DNA of 17,957 nucleotides from UBA6136 sp044350805 (GTDB taxonomy: Bacteria > Pseudomonadota > Gammaproteobacteria > Methylococcales > Methylococcaceae), in contig JBILGU010000035.1 in NCBI GenBank assembly GCA_044350805.1, forward strand, positions 1 through 17,957, in the 5' to 3' direction. The position numbers were made by a program, and so were the translations under genes. The notes beneath the pieces were generated by a model. That model worked only from the letters and a program-made list of their open reading frames with translations. It did no database searches and was not told the origin of the DNA. The stretch's first letter is position 1; each line of letters begins with the position of its first letter. Positions 6,085 through 13,283 of the stretch are shown here, in pieces.

Positions 6085-6690
6085 ATGAGCATCGCCAGGG
6101 AGGTTCTACTCCGCCACCGTGAGACAGGTTACCTCAGATTTGATATTCCTGAAGCACTCTGCGCCCCCGACGCTGCAGAAGAACTCTCTCGAGAACTGAA
6201 AAATCTTGACGGGGTTTATCGGGTCGGGCTCAACCCAGACGCCGGGAAACTGACACTCCGTTTCCACGAGGTTTATTGCTCCTTTGAGACGCTGATAAGA
6301 GCACTGTTAAAACTTGTCCAACAGGTCATGGAAAGCGTCCTGGCAGCTGCGAGCCAATTGAAGGTCGTAGTCCCCATTAGTTCCAGAAAATCCACCAACC
6401 CCCCGAGCTTCTCCACTTCAGCCCCCATTGATTGGCTAAAGCAAAAGGTTGAGGAGGTCCGAGAAACCTTTCTAGCCCTTAAGATTCTTTTATCACGGGC
6501 ATTCGAACATCGCCCCCGCTGGGTCAAGGAGTTCATGAATGATCTCCTGATGCTTTTCCTGATCAAACTTCATTGGCATCAAATCCTGACGGAGTGGCTA
6601 CCTCGGCCTTGGACCTACCGCTACGAGTGGCTAGCGACGATTTACCTGATTTACCTCTCCGTTCAGTCCAAAGTGCCTCAGGCCGCCTAA
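6085..6690 (+). CDS. HMA2-like protein preceding the copper ATPase
   Basis: A 201-residue protein. Residues ~12-80 fit the ferredoxin-like HMA2 fold (YLRFDIPEAL, LKNLDGVYRVGLNPDAGKLT) but have no Cys-x-x-Cys, so it would not bind metal by the classical HMA motif. Residues ~110-150 are a charged linker and residues ~153-195 contain Trp-rich hydrophobic helices (LLMLFLIKLHWHQIL, WLATIYLIYLSV) that could associate with the membrane. GAGAG precedes the ATG at 6085. HMA2-type proteins commonly lie next to P1B ATPases; here the ATPase itself also begins with an HMA2-like domain, so the two may pair. Precise role unknown. Confidence 0.75.
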   Translation: MSIAREVLLRHRETGYLRFDIPEALCAPDAAEELSRELKNLDGVYRVGLNPDAGKLTLRFHEVYCSFETLIRALLKLVQQVMESVLAAASQLKVVVPISSRKSTNPPSFSTSAPIDWLKQKVEEVRETFLALKILLSRAFEHRPRWVKEFMNDLLMLFLIKLHWHQILTEWLPRPWTYRYEWLATIYLIYLSVQSKVPQAA

Positions 6691-6740
6691 ATCAGGGCTT
6701 CCGCAATCAATCACCTCACTGGAAACACGGGGATATTGGC

Positions 6741-9209
6741 ATGAGCTCCAACGAAGCCCAGGCATTCGCCCACTTCCGAATTGAGCATCGCCTCAGACGG
6801 CGGATACGCATTACGGTACCCGACCTAGCAAAGGATCCGGAGCGCCTTTACGCGCTCGAAATCCTGCTCAGAAAGCGCCACGCCATCAAATCGGTTCGAA
6901 GCGTTCCAGGCATCGGAGGGATGGTCATCCACTATCAGCCGGCCGAATTGGCAGAATCGAATTTATTGCAACTCCTCACAGGAATCATTTCGAATCTCAA
7001 CCAATCAGCCCCCAGAAAGATCAATAAAACCGGCGATCTTCCAAGAACTGAAAAGCGGAGAGAAATTCAGTTTGCTGTTGAAGGCATAAGCTGTGCTTCC
7101 TGCGCACTCTTGATCGAGCTGGTTCTCAGGCGCGACCCACGCATTGAGAAGGCTGCGGTCAACATGGCCTCATCCAGCGGGTCTGTCACAGGCCACATAC
7201 CACAGGATGCCCTCTTCGCTCTGATTGCAAAGCAGGGCTACCGCGCACTTCCTCTGGATACGGTATCCCAAAGGAAAATTCTGATGGATCGGGAAGAGGA
7301 CCGTATCAAGGATGCCCGAAACCGTGCGGCGATCGCTGCCCTCCTGAGCATCCCCGTTACGATCATTGCCATGGCGGAGCCCATGGGTTGGTTCTGGCGA
7401 TGGATTCAGCTGGTTCTCACGACCCCGATTGTCCTTTGGGCAGGAAAACCGTTCCTCGATAAAGCAACGAAGTTAGCCAAACAGGGCAATGCCAATATGG
7501 ACAGCTTGATTGTCCTTGGCGTCGGTTCTGCCTATGTCTATAGTAGCGGCGCCCTTTTCATGAAGCGCCCCTATCTCTACTTTGATGCGGCCGCAGGCAT
7601 CATCTGTTTTGTTCTTTTGGGGCGCTACCTCGAAGAAAAAGCCAAAGGACGGGCCCACTCGGCCATTCGACGCCTCCTGGATCTGCAACCGCAGACCGCA
7701 AATCTTCTTCGTGACGGTGAAATCCTCACGGTCTCTGTGGATGACCTCGTTATCGGCGATGTCATATTGATCCGTCCTGGCGAAAAAATCCCCACGGACG
7801 GAACCGTCATAGAGGGCGCATCAACCGTTGATGAGGCCATGATCACCGGCGAGAGCATCCCGGTCATCAAGTCACTTGGCCAAAAGGTTGTCGGTGGTTG
7901 CATCAATGGAAATGGCTCACTGACCATCGAAGTTACTGCCACCGGCGCCAATACCGTTCTCGCCGGAATTATCCATATGGTGGATCAAGCCCAGTCCTCA
8001 AAGCTTCCCATACAGAAGACCGTGGATAAAATCTCCGCGGTATTTGTTCCCAGTGTTGTGATCCTAGGCGGCTTGACCTTCGGAGCCTGGCTTCTGGCCG
8101 GTGCCGGTTTCACAACAGCCTTTGCGACCGGTATTACGGTACTGCTGATCGCATGCCCCTGTGCCTTAGGGCTTGCGACGCCTGCCGCCATCATGGTGGG
8201 GACGGGTCAAGCCGCTCAACGCGGCATTTTCATCCGCAATGGTGAAAGCCTTGAGACGGCGACTCAGATCAACACGATCATCTTTGATAAGACTGGAACC
8301 ATCACGGAGGGAAAACCCTTTGTGACCGATTTCATCAATGTGAGCAAGCTCAGCAACACGGAATTAGCGTCACTCGTAGGAACCGCGGAAACTCAGTCCG
8401 AACACTTTCTGGGTAAGGCCTTGGTCGAGCACGCCAAACTCATGAGCGCCCCCCTTTCTAGCCCAGAATCCTTCGAAGCATTCCCCGGCAAGGGGCTCAA
8501 GGCCACTGTGGGCGAACACATTTTGACCATCGGCAACGTGTCCTGGATGAGCGAGCTCAAAATTAAGCTCAGCGTGTTCAAAAATCAGCCAGACAGCATT
8601 GCAAGTCAGGGCAAGACCCCTGTCATTTGCCTCATTGATGGGAAACCTGCTGGACTTTTTGGGATTGCCGACAAACCTCGTGCGCATGCAAGCGAGGCCA
8701 TTCGCCGACTGCAGGCCATGGGTGTTGAAACCATCATGGTCACCGGCGATGTCGAAGCTGCAGCCCACTTTGTGGCGGAAGAGGTGGGTATTCAGCGGGT
8801 CGTCGCTCAGGCTAGACCCGACAAGAAATTGGAAATTGTCCGTGAACTTCAGGCCGAGGGGCGGATTGTTGGCATGATTGGTGACGGCATCAACGATGCC
8901 CCTGCACTCGCGGCCGCCAATGTTGGCTTTGCCATTGGGACAGGGACGGATGTTGCGATCGAAACAGCGGACCTGACGCTGGTCAATGGTGACATCACCA
9001 AGGTCGCAGACGCACTGGAAATCAGCACCGATACACTGAAAATCATTCGCCAAAATCTTGCTTGGGCCTTCGGCTACAACATGCTCGCCATTCCGATTGC
9101 GGCCGTAGGCAAGCTGAATCCCATGGTGGCTTCGATTGCCATGGCATTAAGTTCTGTATCAGTCGTCGTCAATTCACTGCGGCTACAACAAAAGTCCCCT
9201 GAAGACTGA
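6741..9209 (+). CDS. Cu(I)-translocating P1B-type ATPase (CopA-type) with HMA2 and HMA domains
   Basis: An 822-residue ATPase exporting Cu(I) from the cytosol. ATG 6741 (GGGGA seven bases upstream) is preferred over the TTG/ATG region at 6573, which would overlap the upstream gene. Order: HMA2-like domain without cysteines (~10-85), classical HMA with GISCASC (C118, C121), membrane segments, actuator TGES (369-372), CPC in the transport helix (472-474), phosphorylation DKTGT (D516), nucleotide-binding domain, hinge GDGINDAP (714-721). The C-terminal helices carry GYNMLAIP and MALSSVSVVVNSLRL, the YN and M-x-x-SS signatures of the Cu(I) subgroup P1B-1. Odd: the conserved His-Pro of SEHPL is SEHFL (H555, F556). 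Last of a co-oriented series starting at 5064. It may serve detoxification or, given the FixI-type domain and SafE neighbour, cuproenzyme assembly. Confidence 0.93.
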   Translation: MSSNEAQAFAHFRIEHRLRRRIRITVPDLAKDPERLYALEILLRKRHAIKSVRSVPGIGGMVIHYQPAELAESNLLQLLTGIISNLNQSAPRKINKTGDLPRTEKRREIQFAVEGISCASCALLIELVLRRDPRIEKAAVNMASSSGSVTGHIPQDALFALIAKQGYRALPLDTVSQRKILMDREEDRIKDARNRAAIAALLSIPVTIIAMAEPMGWFWRWIQLVLTTPIVLWAGKPFLDKATKLAKQGNANMDSLIVLGVGSAYVYSSGALFMKRPYLYFDAAAGIICFVLLGRYLEEKAKGRAHSAIRRLLDLQPQTANLLRDGEILTVSVDDLVIGDVILIRPGEKIPTDGTVIEGASTVDEAMITGESIPVIKSLGQKVVGGCINGNGSLTIEVTATGANTVLAGIIHMVDQAQSSKLPIQKTVDKISAVFVPSVVILGGLTFGAWLLAGAGFTTAFATGITVLLIACPCALGLATPAAIMVGTGQAAQRGIFIRNGESLETATQINTIIFDKTGTITEGKPFVTDFINVSKLSNTELASLVGTAETQSEHFLGKALVEHAKLMSAPLSSPESFEAFPGKGLKATVGEHILTIGNVSWMSELKIKLSVFKNQPDSIASQGKTPVICLIDGKPAGLFGIADKPRAHASEAIRRLQAMGVETIMVTGDVEAAAHFVAEEVGIQRVVAQARPDKKLEIVRELQAEGRIVGMIGDGINDAPALAAANVGFAIGTGTDVAIETADLTLVNGDITKVADALEISTDTLKIIRQNLAWAFGYNMLAIPIAAVGKLNPMVASIAMALSSVSVVVNSLRLQQKSPED

Positions 9210-9429
9210 AAACCTCCGAGACGGGAGCCCGCCCCTCTTCACTGAACTAACGCCCGACCCCAAGGGCTTCGTGGGCCCGACCCAAGGATCACCCCATTCG
9301 CATATATACGTCATATTGCGGATAGCCCGGCGTTCGGATGAGGCAAATGCCCCATTCTGCTCACTGCGCCCTACAACACCGCCAGCCATGCCCCTCTAAA
9401 TTGCTGCGCCCTCTTGATTTTATTAAGAA

Positions 9430-9444
9430 TGGCATAAAGCTTGC
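9430..9444 (+). promoter_or_regulatory. Sigma-54-like promoter of the porin-cytochrome operon
   Basis: TGGCATAAAGCTTGC matches the sigma-54 consensus well: TGGCA at -24, ten bases between GG and GC, TTGC at -12. Transcription would start near 9456, about 80 nt before the ATG at 9537. It is the best of three such elements in the locus. The enhancer site is not evident; a partly symmetrical AT-rich stretch lies at 9297-9318. Confidence 0.6.
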
Positions 9445-9536
9445 GTTTGTACCGACCAAGAACCTTCCTGATCAACAACACTGTTGGCTTGATGCAGCGA
9501 AGACAGCCCCCTCAGCATTTTCTTGAAGACAAAAAC

Positions 9537-10982
9537 ATGGCAAGACGTTTGATTGTGCGCATCCTTCTTTGTATCGGAGCCCTCGGCAGTGGCCTCTGGA
9601 TGCACAACGCTAACGCAACAGCGGCATTTTCTCGACAAACCGGGGAGCCCTGCGCAACCTGCCATATGCAGGGCTATGGTCCCTGGCTTACGGACTATGG
9701 AACAAAATTCAAGCTGGACGGCTATGTAGCCGGAGACGCCGCAAAGGTTCCAACTCTCCTGAATAATTTCTCTGCTGAAATCGTCGCATCAGTGACGAAT
9801 GTCGCAAGCAAAGTTCCCTCGGGCGTTTTGCCCTCGACCAACGTGTTTGAGCCAAATGCCAGAACCAATTTGGTAAACGACTGGAACTCCCTCTACTACA
9901 CAGGGCGCGTCATGGATAAGGTGGGCGCCTACTTACAGCTTCAGTTCAATCCAATGACCGGTCGAAACATCATGCTCTCGATGGCGGATCTTCGTTATGC
10001 AGACCATGCGACCCTCGATGGAAAGAATTTGCAGTGGGGGGTCACGGCGAACAACGCCCCAACCATGTCCGATACCTGGATGACCAGCTATGCCTGGATG
10101 TATCCGTACACGACATCCCAAGTTGCACCGCAACCGACCGCAAAACCATGGCTTCAAACCCTGATGAACAATGCCAACACGGTGGGCATGACGGTCTACA
10201 CAAAGTACGACAACAAGTACTACATCGAAGCCGGGGGATACACCAATCAGGCCTCCAACATGGCCAACGGATTGGGAACCCTGAACGGTGCGGTTGAAGC
10301 GTCAAATGGTTCAAGCGCTTATGGGGGACTCCTCGTCGGCGGTGCCGGCTATTGGCGCGCTTATATGGAACATCTCCTTGGTGATTTTGGAAAGCTGATG
10401 GTTGGTACCTTCGGGCTTGCTGGCAACGTAGCACCCAGCTACAACTCCAGTGGCCCCACGAACTACATCACGGAATTCAACTTCGATACAAATTATTCGT
10501 TCATGCTCAACAAGGAAAACATGTTCATGTTAATGACGCGCTATACGCGAGATGGCATGACCATGAGTGGGAGTAAACAGCTCGGTTATGCAGCCAACGC
10601 CAGCAACAACCTGAACCAGCTCATGGCCATGGCCATGTACACCTACAAACAAACCTACACCCTGAGTTTCATGTGGCAAGACACCTGGGGCTCGAATGAC
10701 CTTTGTCTATATAACGGAGGCTGCGCAGCCTACAAACAGGGGGTCGCACCGGTCACCGGAAGCGCAAACGGCTCACCTAACAGCAATGCATTCCTGACGG
10801 AAATCGATTATGTGCCCTTCGGTAAGGGAACCTTTGCGTCGGATCCCTACATGAATCTCCGCTTCTCACTCCAGTACTGGGCTTACACGACATTCAATGG
10901 CGGTGGCAATAACTATGACGGCAGCGGTCGAAGTGCTGCGGCCAACAATACCACTTACTTCGTCACCAACATTAACTTCTAG
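9537..10982 (+). CDS. Cyc2-like outer-membrane porin fused to a c-type cytochrome
   Basis: A 481-residue exported protein. Residues 1-27 are a signal peptide (MARRLIVRILLCIGALGSGL, cleavage near ANA). Mature N-terminus AFSRQTGEPCATCHMQGYGP carries one c-heme site (C39, C42, H43) and continues with YGTKFKLDGY. This matches the Cyc2 pattern AFxRQTGxxCxxCH...FGRxFKxxGY. The remaining ~410 residues alternate in beta-barrel fashion, rich in Tyr, Asn and Gly, and end in a terminal Phe, as outer-membrane barrels do. Cyc2 proteins are known in iron oxidisers as outer-membrane Fe(II) oxidases. The frame can be read from a TTG at 9441, but that lies inside the sigma-54-like promoter, so ATG 9537 is used. 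First gene of an operon of cytochromes (next gene 14 bp away). Substrate here, Fe(II), Cu(I) or another donor, is not known. Confidence 0.8.
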   Translation: MARRLIVRILLCIGALGSGLWMHNANATAAFSRQTGEPCATCHMQGYGPWLTDYGTKFKLDGYVAGDAAKVPTLLNNFSAEIVASVTNVASKVPSGVLPSTNVFEPNARTNLVNDWNSLYYTGRVMDKVGAYLQLQFNPMTGRNIMLSMADLRYADHATLDGKNLQWGVTANNAPTMSDTWMTSYAWMYPYTTSQVAPQPTAKPWLQTLMNNANTVGMTVYTKYDNKYYIEAGGYTNQASNMANGLGTLNGAVEASNGSSAYGGLLVGGAGYWRAYMEHLLGDFGKLMVGTFGLAGNVAPSYNSSGPTNYITEFNFDTNYSFMLNKENMFMLMTRYTRDGMTMSGSKQLGYAANASNNLNQLMAMAMYTYKQTYTLSFMWQDTWGSNDLCLYNGGCAAYKQGVAPVTGSANGSPNSNAFLTEIDYVPFGKGTFASDPYMNLRFSLQYWAYTTFNGGGNNYDGSGRSAAANNTTYFVTNINF

Positions 10983-10996
10983 CCCGGAGCCTAACG

Positions 10997-11503
10997 GTGA
11001 AAAAGATTTTGTCCTCTTGTAAAAGCCATCGGCCGCTTCTCCCTTTATGGAGTCTACTGGCAACAATGACCCCCATGACGAGTTCAGCAATGGATAACTT
11101 CCAACCAGAAGAGAAGGCCTATTACCTCTGCGCAGGCTGCCATGGCCCCGGAACAGGATCAGTCCTCTATCCGATGCCACACGACATCCCAACCATCATC
11201 GGACAGAAAAAGGAATACCTTCTTAAGCAGCTGATCGCCTATCGCGAAGGGAACCGCGAACATCCCAACATGAATAATGTATTAGGCAACTACACAGACC
11301 AGAACCTGGCTGATCTCGCCGAGTATTACCAGAATCTCGGACCTAAACGGCCCGAGCGGAAAGCACTAGCGAATGTGACAGCGCCGGCCGCAGTCGCACC
11401 ACCTGCGATCACACCTTCCACACACGCCCACCATCATCACAAGAAGAAGGCAACGAAATCAAAAATTTCAACCAGCCCCTCTTCCAACACCAAGACACCA
11501 TAA
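10997..11503 (+). CDS. Periplasmic monoheme cytochrome c with His-rich tail
   Basis: A 168-residue class I cytochrome c starting at GTG 10997. A basic N-terminus and hydrophobic segment end near SSA (residue 31), giving a signal peptide. The heme site is CAGCH (45-49). The sixth ligand is likely M92 in HPNMNNVLGNYTDQ, followed by the usual C-terminal helix (LADLAEYYQ). Beyond residue ~120 the protein adds an Ala/Pro-rich linker and THAHHHHKKK, then a Ser/Thr/Lys-rich end; this tail is not part of the cytochrome fold and may bind Cu or Ni/Zn. Second gene of the operon; a natural electron acceptor for the outer-membrane porin-cytochrome. Confidence 0.85.
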   Translation: MKKILSSCKSHRPLLPLWSLLATMTPMTSSAMDNFQPEEKAYYLCAGCHGPGTGSVLYPMPHDIPTIIGQKKEYLLKQLIAYREGNREHPNMNNVLGNYTDQNLADLAEYYQNLGPKRPERKALANVTAPAAVAPPAITPSTHAHHHHKKKATKSKISTSPSSNTKTP

Positions 11504-11523
11504 GCGGTCCTGCAGGATTTCCC

Positions 11524-11958
11524 ATGCGCACGAACAACTTCATGAGATTAATACGTTTTGTACAAGCTCTCCTGGTGGCCGCTATCCTCGGAATGACTTC
11601 CGTCAACACCTGGGCTATCAAGGCAACGGGCATATGCCCCAAGGAAGTCATGGGCGGCATGCATATGGGCATGGACCACTCCGGACACGATATGGCAGGT
11701 ATGGACATGAATTCACCAGCAGCCAAGCTGGCAGATGCGGAATGCGTGAATTGCCACGGTGTTCATGGCATCAGCCATTCCAAGGACGTACCGAACCTTG
11801 CGGGACAAAATCAGCTGTATCTCTGTGAATGGCTAGCGGCTTGCCGAAATGAAGCTGGAAAATGCGAGAGTCATGAGGATCTCGCAGGTAATTTATCCGA
11901 AGACGATATTCTGGGCCTCAGTGCCTTTTACGCCCTCATGCCGACCTTCAGCAAATAA
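11524..11958 (+). CDS. Monoheme cytochrome c with Met/His-rich copper-binding-like segment
   Basis: A 144-residue exported protein with a signal peptide (cleavage near residue 31, NTWA). Residues 43-62 read MGGMHMGMDHSGHDMAGMDM: seven methionines... and three histidines in 20 residues, like the Met-rich copper-binding stretches of PcoA/CopA/CopB-type proteins. The heme site CVNCH follows (74-78). Aligned with the preceding cytochrome, the expected sixth-ligand Met is replaced by H117 (KCESHEDLAGNL). Extra cysteines at 101, 107 and 114 are unusual. The gene is third in the operon, 20 bp after the previous stop, with AGGA seven bases before the ATG. It may couple copper binding to electron transfer in the periplasm; the heme family is clear, the copper role is inferred from composition. 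Confidence 0.85.
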   Translation: MRTNNFMRLIRFVQALLVAAILGMTSVNTWAIKATGICPKEVMGGMHMGMDHSGHDMAGMDMNSPAAKLADAECVNCHGVHGISHSKDVPNLAGQNQLYLCEWLAACRNEAGKCESHEDLAGNLSEDDILGLSAFYALMPTFSK

Positions 11959-11975
11959 CACCCACGATAGTTGCC

Positions 11976-12416
11976 ATGGATATGAATTTTCTGGTTCGCA
12001 TTTCAATCCAAAAACTTCCTCTGTTGACAGGGATTCTTTGGGGGCTTCTGGCTTCAAATCCTGCTTTGGCAGATTCCCCGGATAATTTCATCAAGCTCTA
12101 TGGCGAGCAATGTAAGCAGGAAAATCCCTCCTTTACAGGCTTCGATCCTGCCCGGGGTCGGGAACTCTACACCAAGCAGCAAGCGAACGATTGGAGTTGT
12201 GCGACCTGTCACACAGAGGATCCGAAAAGTCAGGGTGAACACTGCGAGACCCATAAAAAAATTCAACCCATGGCACCCACGGCCAATCCGGACCGATTTA
12301 CCGATGCAGCCAAGGTCGAAAAATGGTTCAAGCGAAGCTGTAAAGATGTCCTTGGACGTGAGTGTAGCGCGCAGGAAAAAGGCGACTTCCTGACCTATCT
12401 CGCCAGCCTGAAATAG
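11976..12416 (+). CDS. DUF1924/SHP-like cytochrome c
   Basis: A 146-residue protein with signal peptide MDMNFLVRISIQKLPLLTGI and cleavage near ALA-32. Heme site CATCH (75-79). Downstream KKIQPMAPTANPDRF, VEKWFKRSCKDVLGREC and EKGDFL are hallmarks of the DUF1924 family that includes SHP, the Rhodobacter sphaeroides heme protein, whose distal ligand is an asparagine in an Asn-Cys pair. Here that pair is S121-C122, so the Asn is replaced. C122 and C130 can form the family disulfide. SHP-like cytochromes are typically encoded beside a diheme cytochrome and a b-type cytochrome, and can bind O2 or NO. Fourth gene of the operon, 17 bp after the preceding stop and 11 bp before the cytochrome b gene. 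Confidence 0.85.
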   Translation: MDMNFLVRISIQKLPLLTGILWGLLASNPALADSPDNFIKLYGEQCKQENPSFTGFDPARGRELYTKQQANDWSCATCHTEDPKSQGEHCETHKKIQPMAPTANPDRFTDAAKVEKWFKRSCKDVLGRECSAQEKGDFLTYLASLK

Positions 12417-12427
12417 GCCGAATACAA

Positions 12428-13060
12428 ATGAACACGCCTTTCTCACAACGCTGCCAGGTATGGGATGTCCCTACCCGTATCTTTCACTGGCTCATGGCGT
12501 TCGGTTTCACCGCGTGTTATCTCTCGGGGGAGAATGATCGGTGGGCACTCATTCATGTAACAGCGGGCTACATGATTCTTGGGCTGATCATTTTCAGGAT
12601 AGTGTGGGGATTCATTGGTACCCAACATGCGCGCTTTAAAAACTTTATCCGGGGCCCAAAAACCGTCATTGAATACATGATATGCCTTTGCAGGAGAAAA
12701 ACCGAACACTATGCCGGCCATAATCCGGCAGGCGCTATCGCAATTCTTCTTTTAATAGTATTTGGGGTTATTGTTACCGTGAGCGGAGTCATGGTTTACG
12801 AAGAACTTGACTGGGCTGGCCTCGAGGAAATCCATGAAACATCATCGAATGCGATGCTAGTTATCGTATTAGTTCACATTACCGGTGTCATCATAAGCAG
12901 CATTCTTCACAAAGAGAATCTGGTTGGCGCCATGATTTCAGGATGCAAGCCCAATTGTGAAGGCGAAACCATTGGCAATACATACCGCTGGCTAGGAGTC
13001 CTCATCGGTTTCTGTGCAATTGGCTTTTGGTTCTGGTCCTTCAAAGAAAAGATTTTCTGA
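12428..13060 (+). CDS. Cytochrome b561/Ni-Fe hydrogenase b-type membrane protein
   Basis: A 210-residue inner-membrane b-type cytochrome (PF01292-like). It opens with VWDVPTRIFHWLMAFGF and has four to five membrane segments. Candidate heme ligands are H20 in segment 1, H43 (ALIHVTAGY) in segment 2, and H136 and H150 in the last core segments, the usual arrangement for two hemes b. A fifth hydrophobic segment near the C-terminus (WLGVLIGFCAIGFWFW) is present. Family members exchange electrons between the quinone pool and periplasmic c-type cytochromes, commonly partnering SHP/DUF1924 proteins, as here. Last gene of the operon. Ribosome site is weak (GGCCGAATAC). Confidence 0.88.
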   Translation: MNTPFSQRCQVWDVPTRIFHWLMAFGFTACYLSGENDRWALIHVTAGYMILGLIIFRIVWGFIGTQHARFKNFIRGPKTVIEYMICLCRRKTEHYAGHNPAGAIAILLLIVFGVIVTVSGVMVYEELDWAGLEEIHETSSNAMLVIVLVHITGVIISSILHKENLVGAMISGCKPNCEGETIGNTYRWLGVLIGFCAIGFWFWSFKEKIF

Positions 13061-13084
13061 GCTGATAGCCCCTATTCTGAGATT

Positions 13085-13146
13085 AGCATTTCCCTTGATG
13101 GAAAGGCTAAATATCGCTTAAAAAACTGCGATATAAAAATATTTAG
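13085..13146. terminator. Hairpin-rich operon end
   Basis: Three nested or neighbouring inverted repeats follow the cytochrome b stop: AGCATTTCC/GGAAAGGCT (13085-13093, 13100-13108, one mismatch), ATATCGC/GCGATAT (13111-13117, 13128-13134) and CTAAATAT/ATATTTAG (13107-13114, 13139-13146). The first could end transcription, although no U-run follows it directly. The overlapping repeats could form alternative structures. Confidence 0.45.
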
Positions 13147-13160
13147 TTTCACCAATAAAC

Positions 13161-13190
13161 TTGACTCCGCTTGATGTCATAAAAAATAAT
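13161..13190 (+). promoter_or_regulatory. Possible sigma-70 promoter of the copper storage gene
   Basis: TTGACT at 13161-13166 is followed after 18 bp by AATAAT (13185-13190). The match is moderate. Transcription would start near 13197, just ahead of the C/G-tract inverted repeat at 13214-13227. Confidence 0.35.
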
Positions 13191-13213
13191 GGTTCCGCAA
13201 CAATACCTTTACT

Positions 13214-13227
13214 CCCCCAGGAGGGGG
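13214..13227. promoter_or_regulatory. C-tract/G-tract inverted repeat, CsoR/RcnR-family-like operator
   Basis: CCCCCAGGAGGGGG, flanked as TTTACT...TTGG, resembles the C/G-tract sites bound by CsoR/RcnR/CstR-family metal sensors. It lies just after a possible promoter and about 57 bp before the ATG of the copper storage gene, where a repressor would act. No regulator gene is in the window. Assignment rests on shape only. Confidence 0.4.
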
Positions 13228-13283
13228 TTGGAAATATTGCACTCTGCCTCTCCGAAGATAACCATATTATCAATCAAAACATA

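Noticed and set aside
6573..6740. Longer start for the copper ATPase
   Set aside because: It would overlap the upstream gene by 118 bp and add residues that are an out-of-frame reading of that gene; ATG 6741 has a ribosome site and begins just before the HMA2-like domain.
8370..9053. 227-residue frame on the minus strand inside the ATPase gene
   Set aside because: It is antisense to the conserved ATPase hinge region (GDGINDAP and the C-terminal helices), has no family resemblance and is explained by codon bias of the real gene.
9441..9536. Longer start (TTG) for the porin-cytochrome
   Set aside because: The TTG is part of the sigma-54-like -12 element and the added residues would bury the signal peptide; ATG 9537 gives a standard signal peptide.
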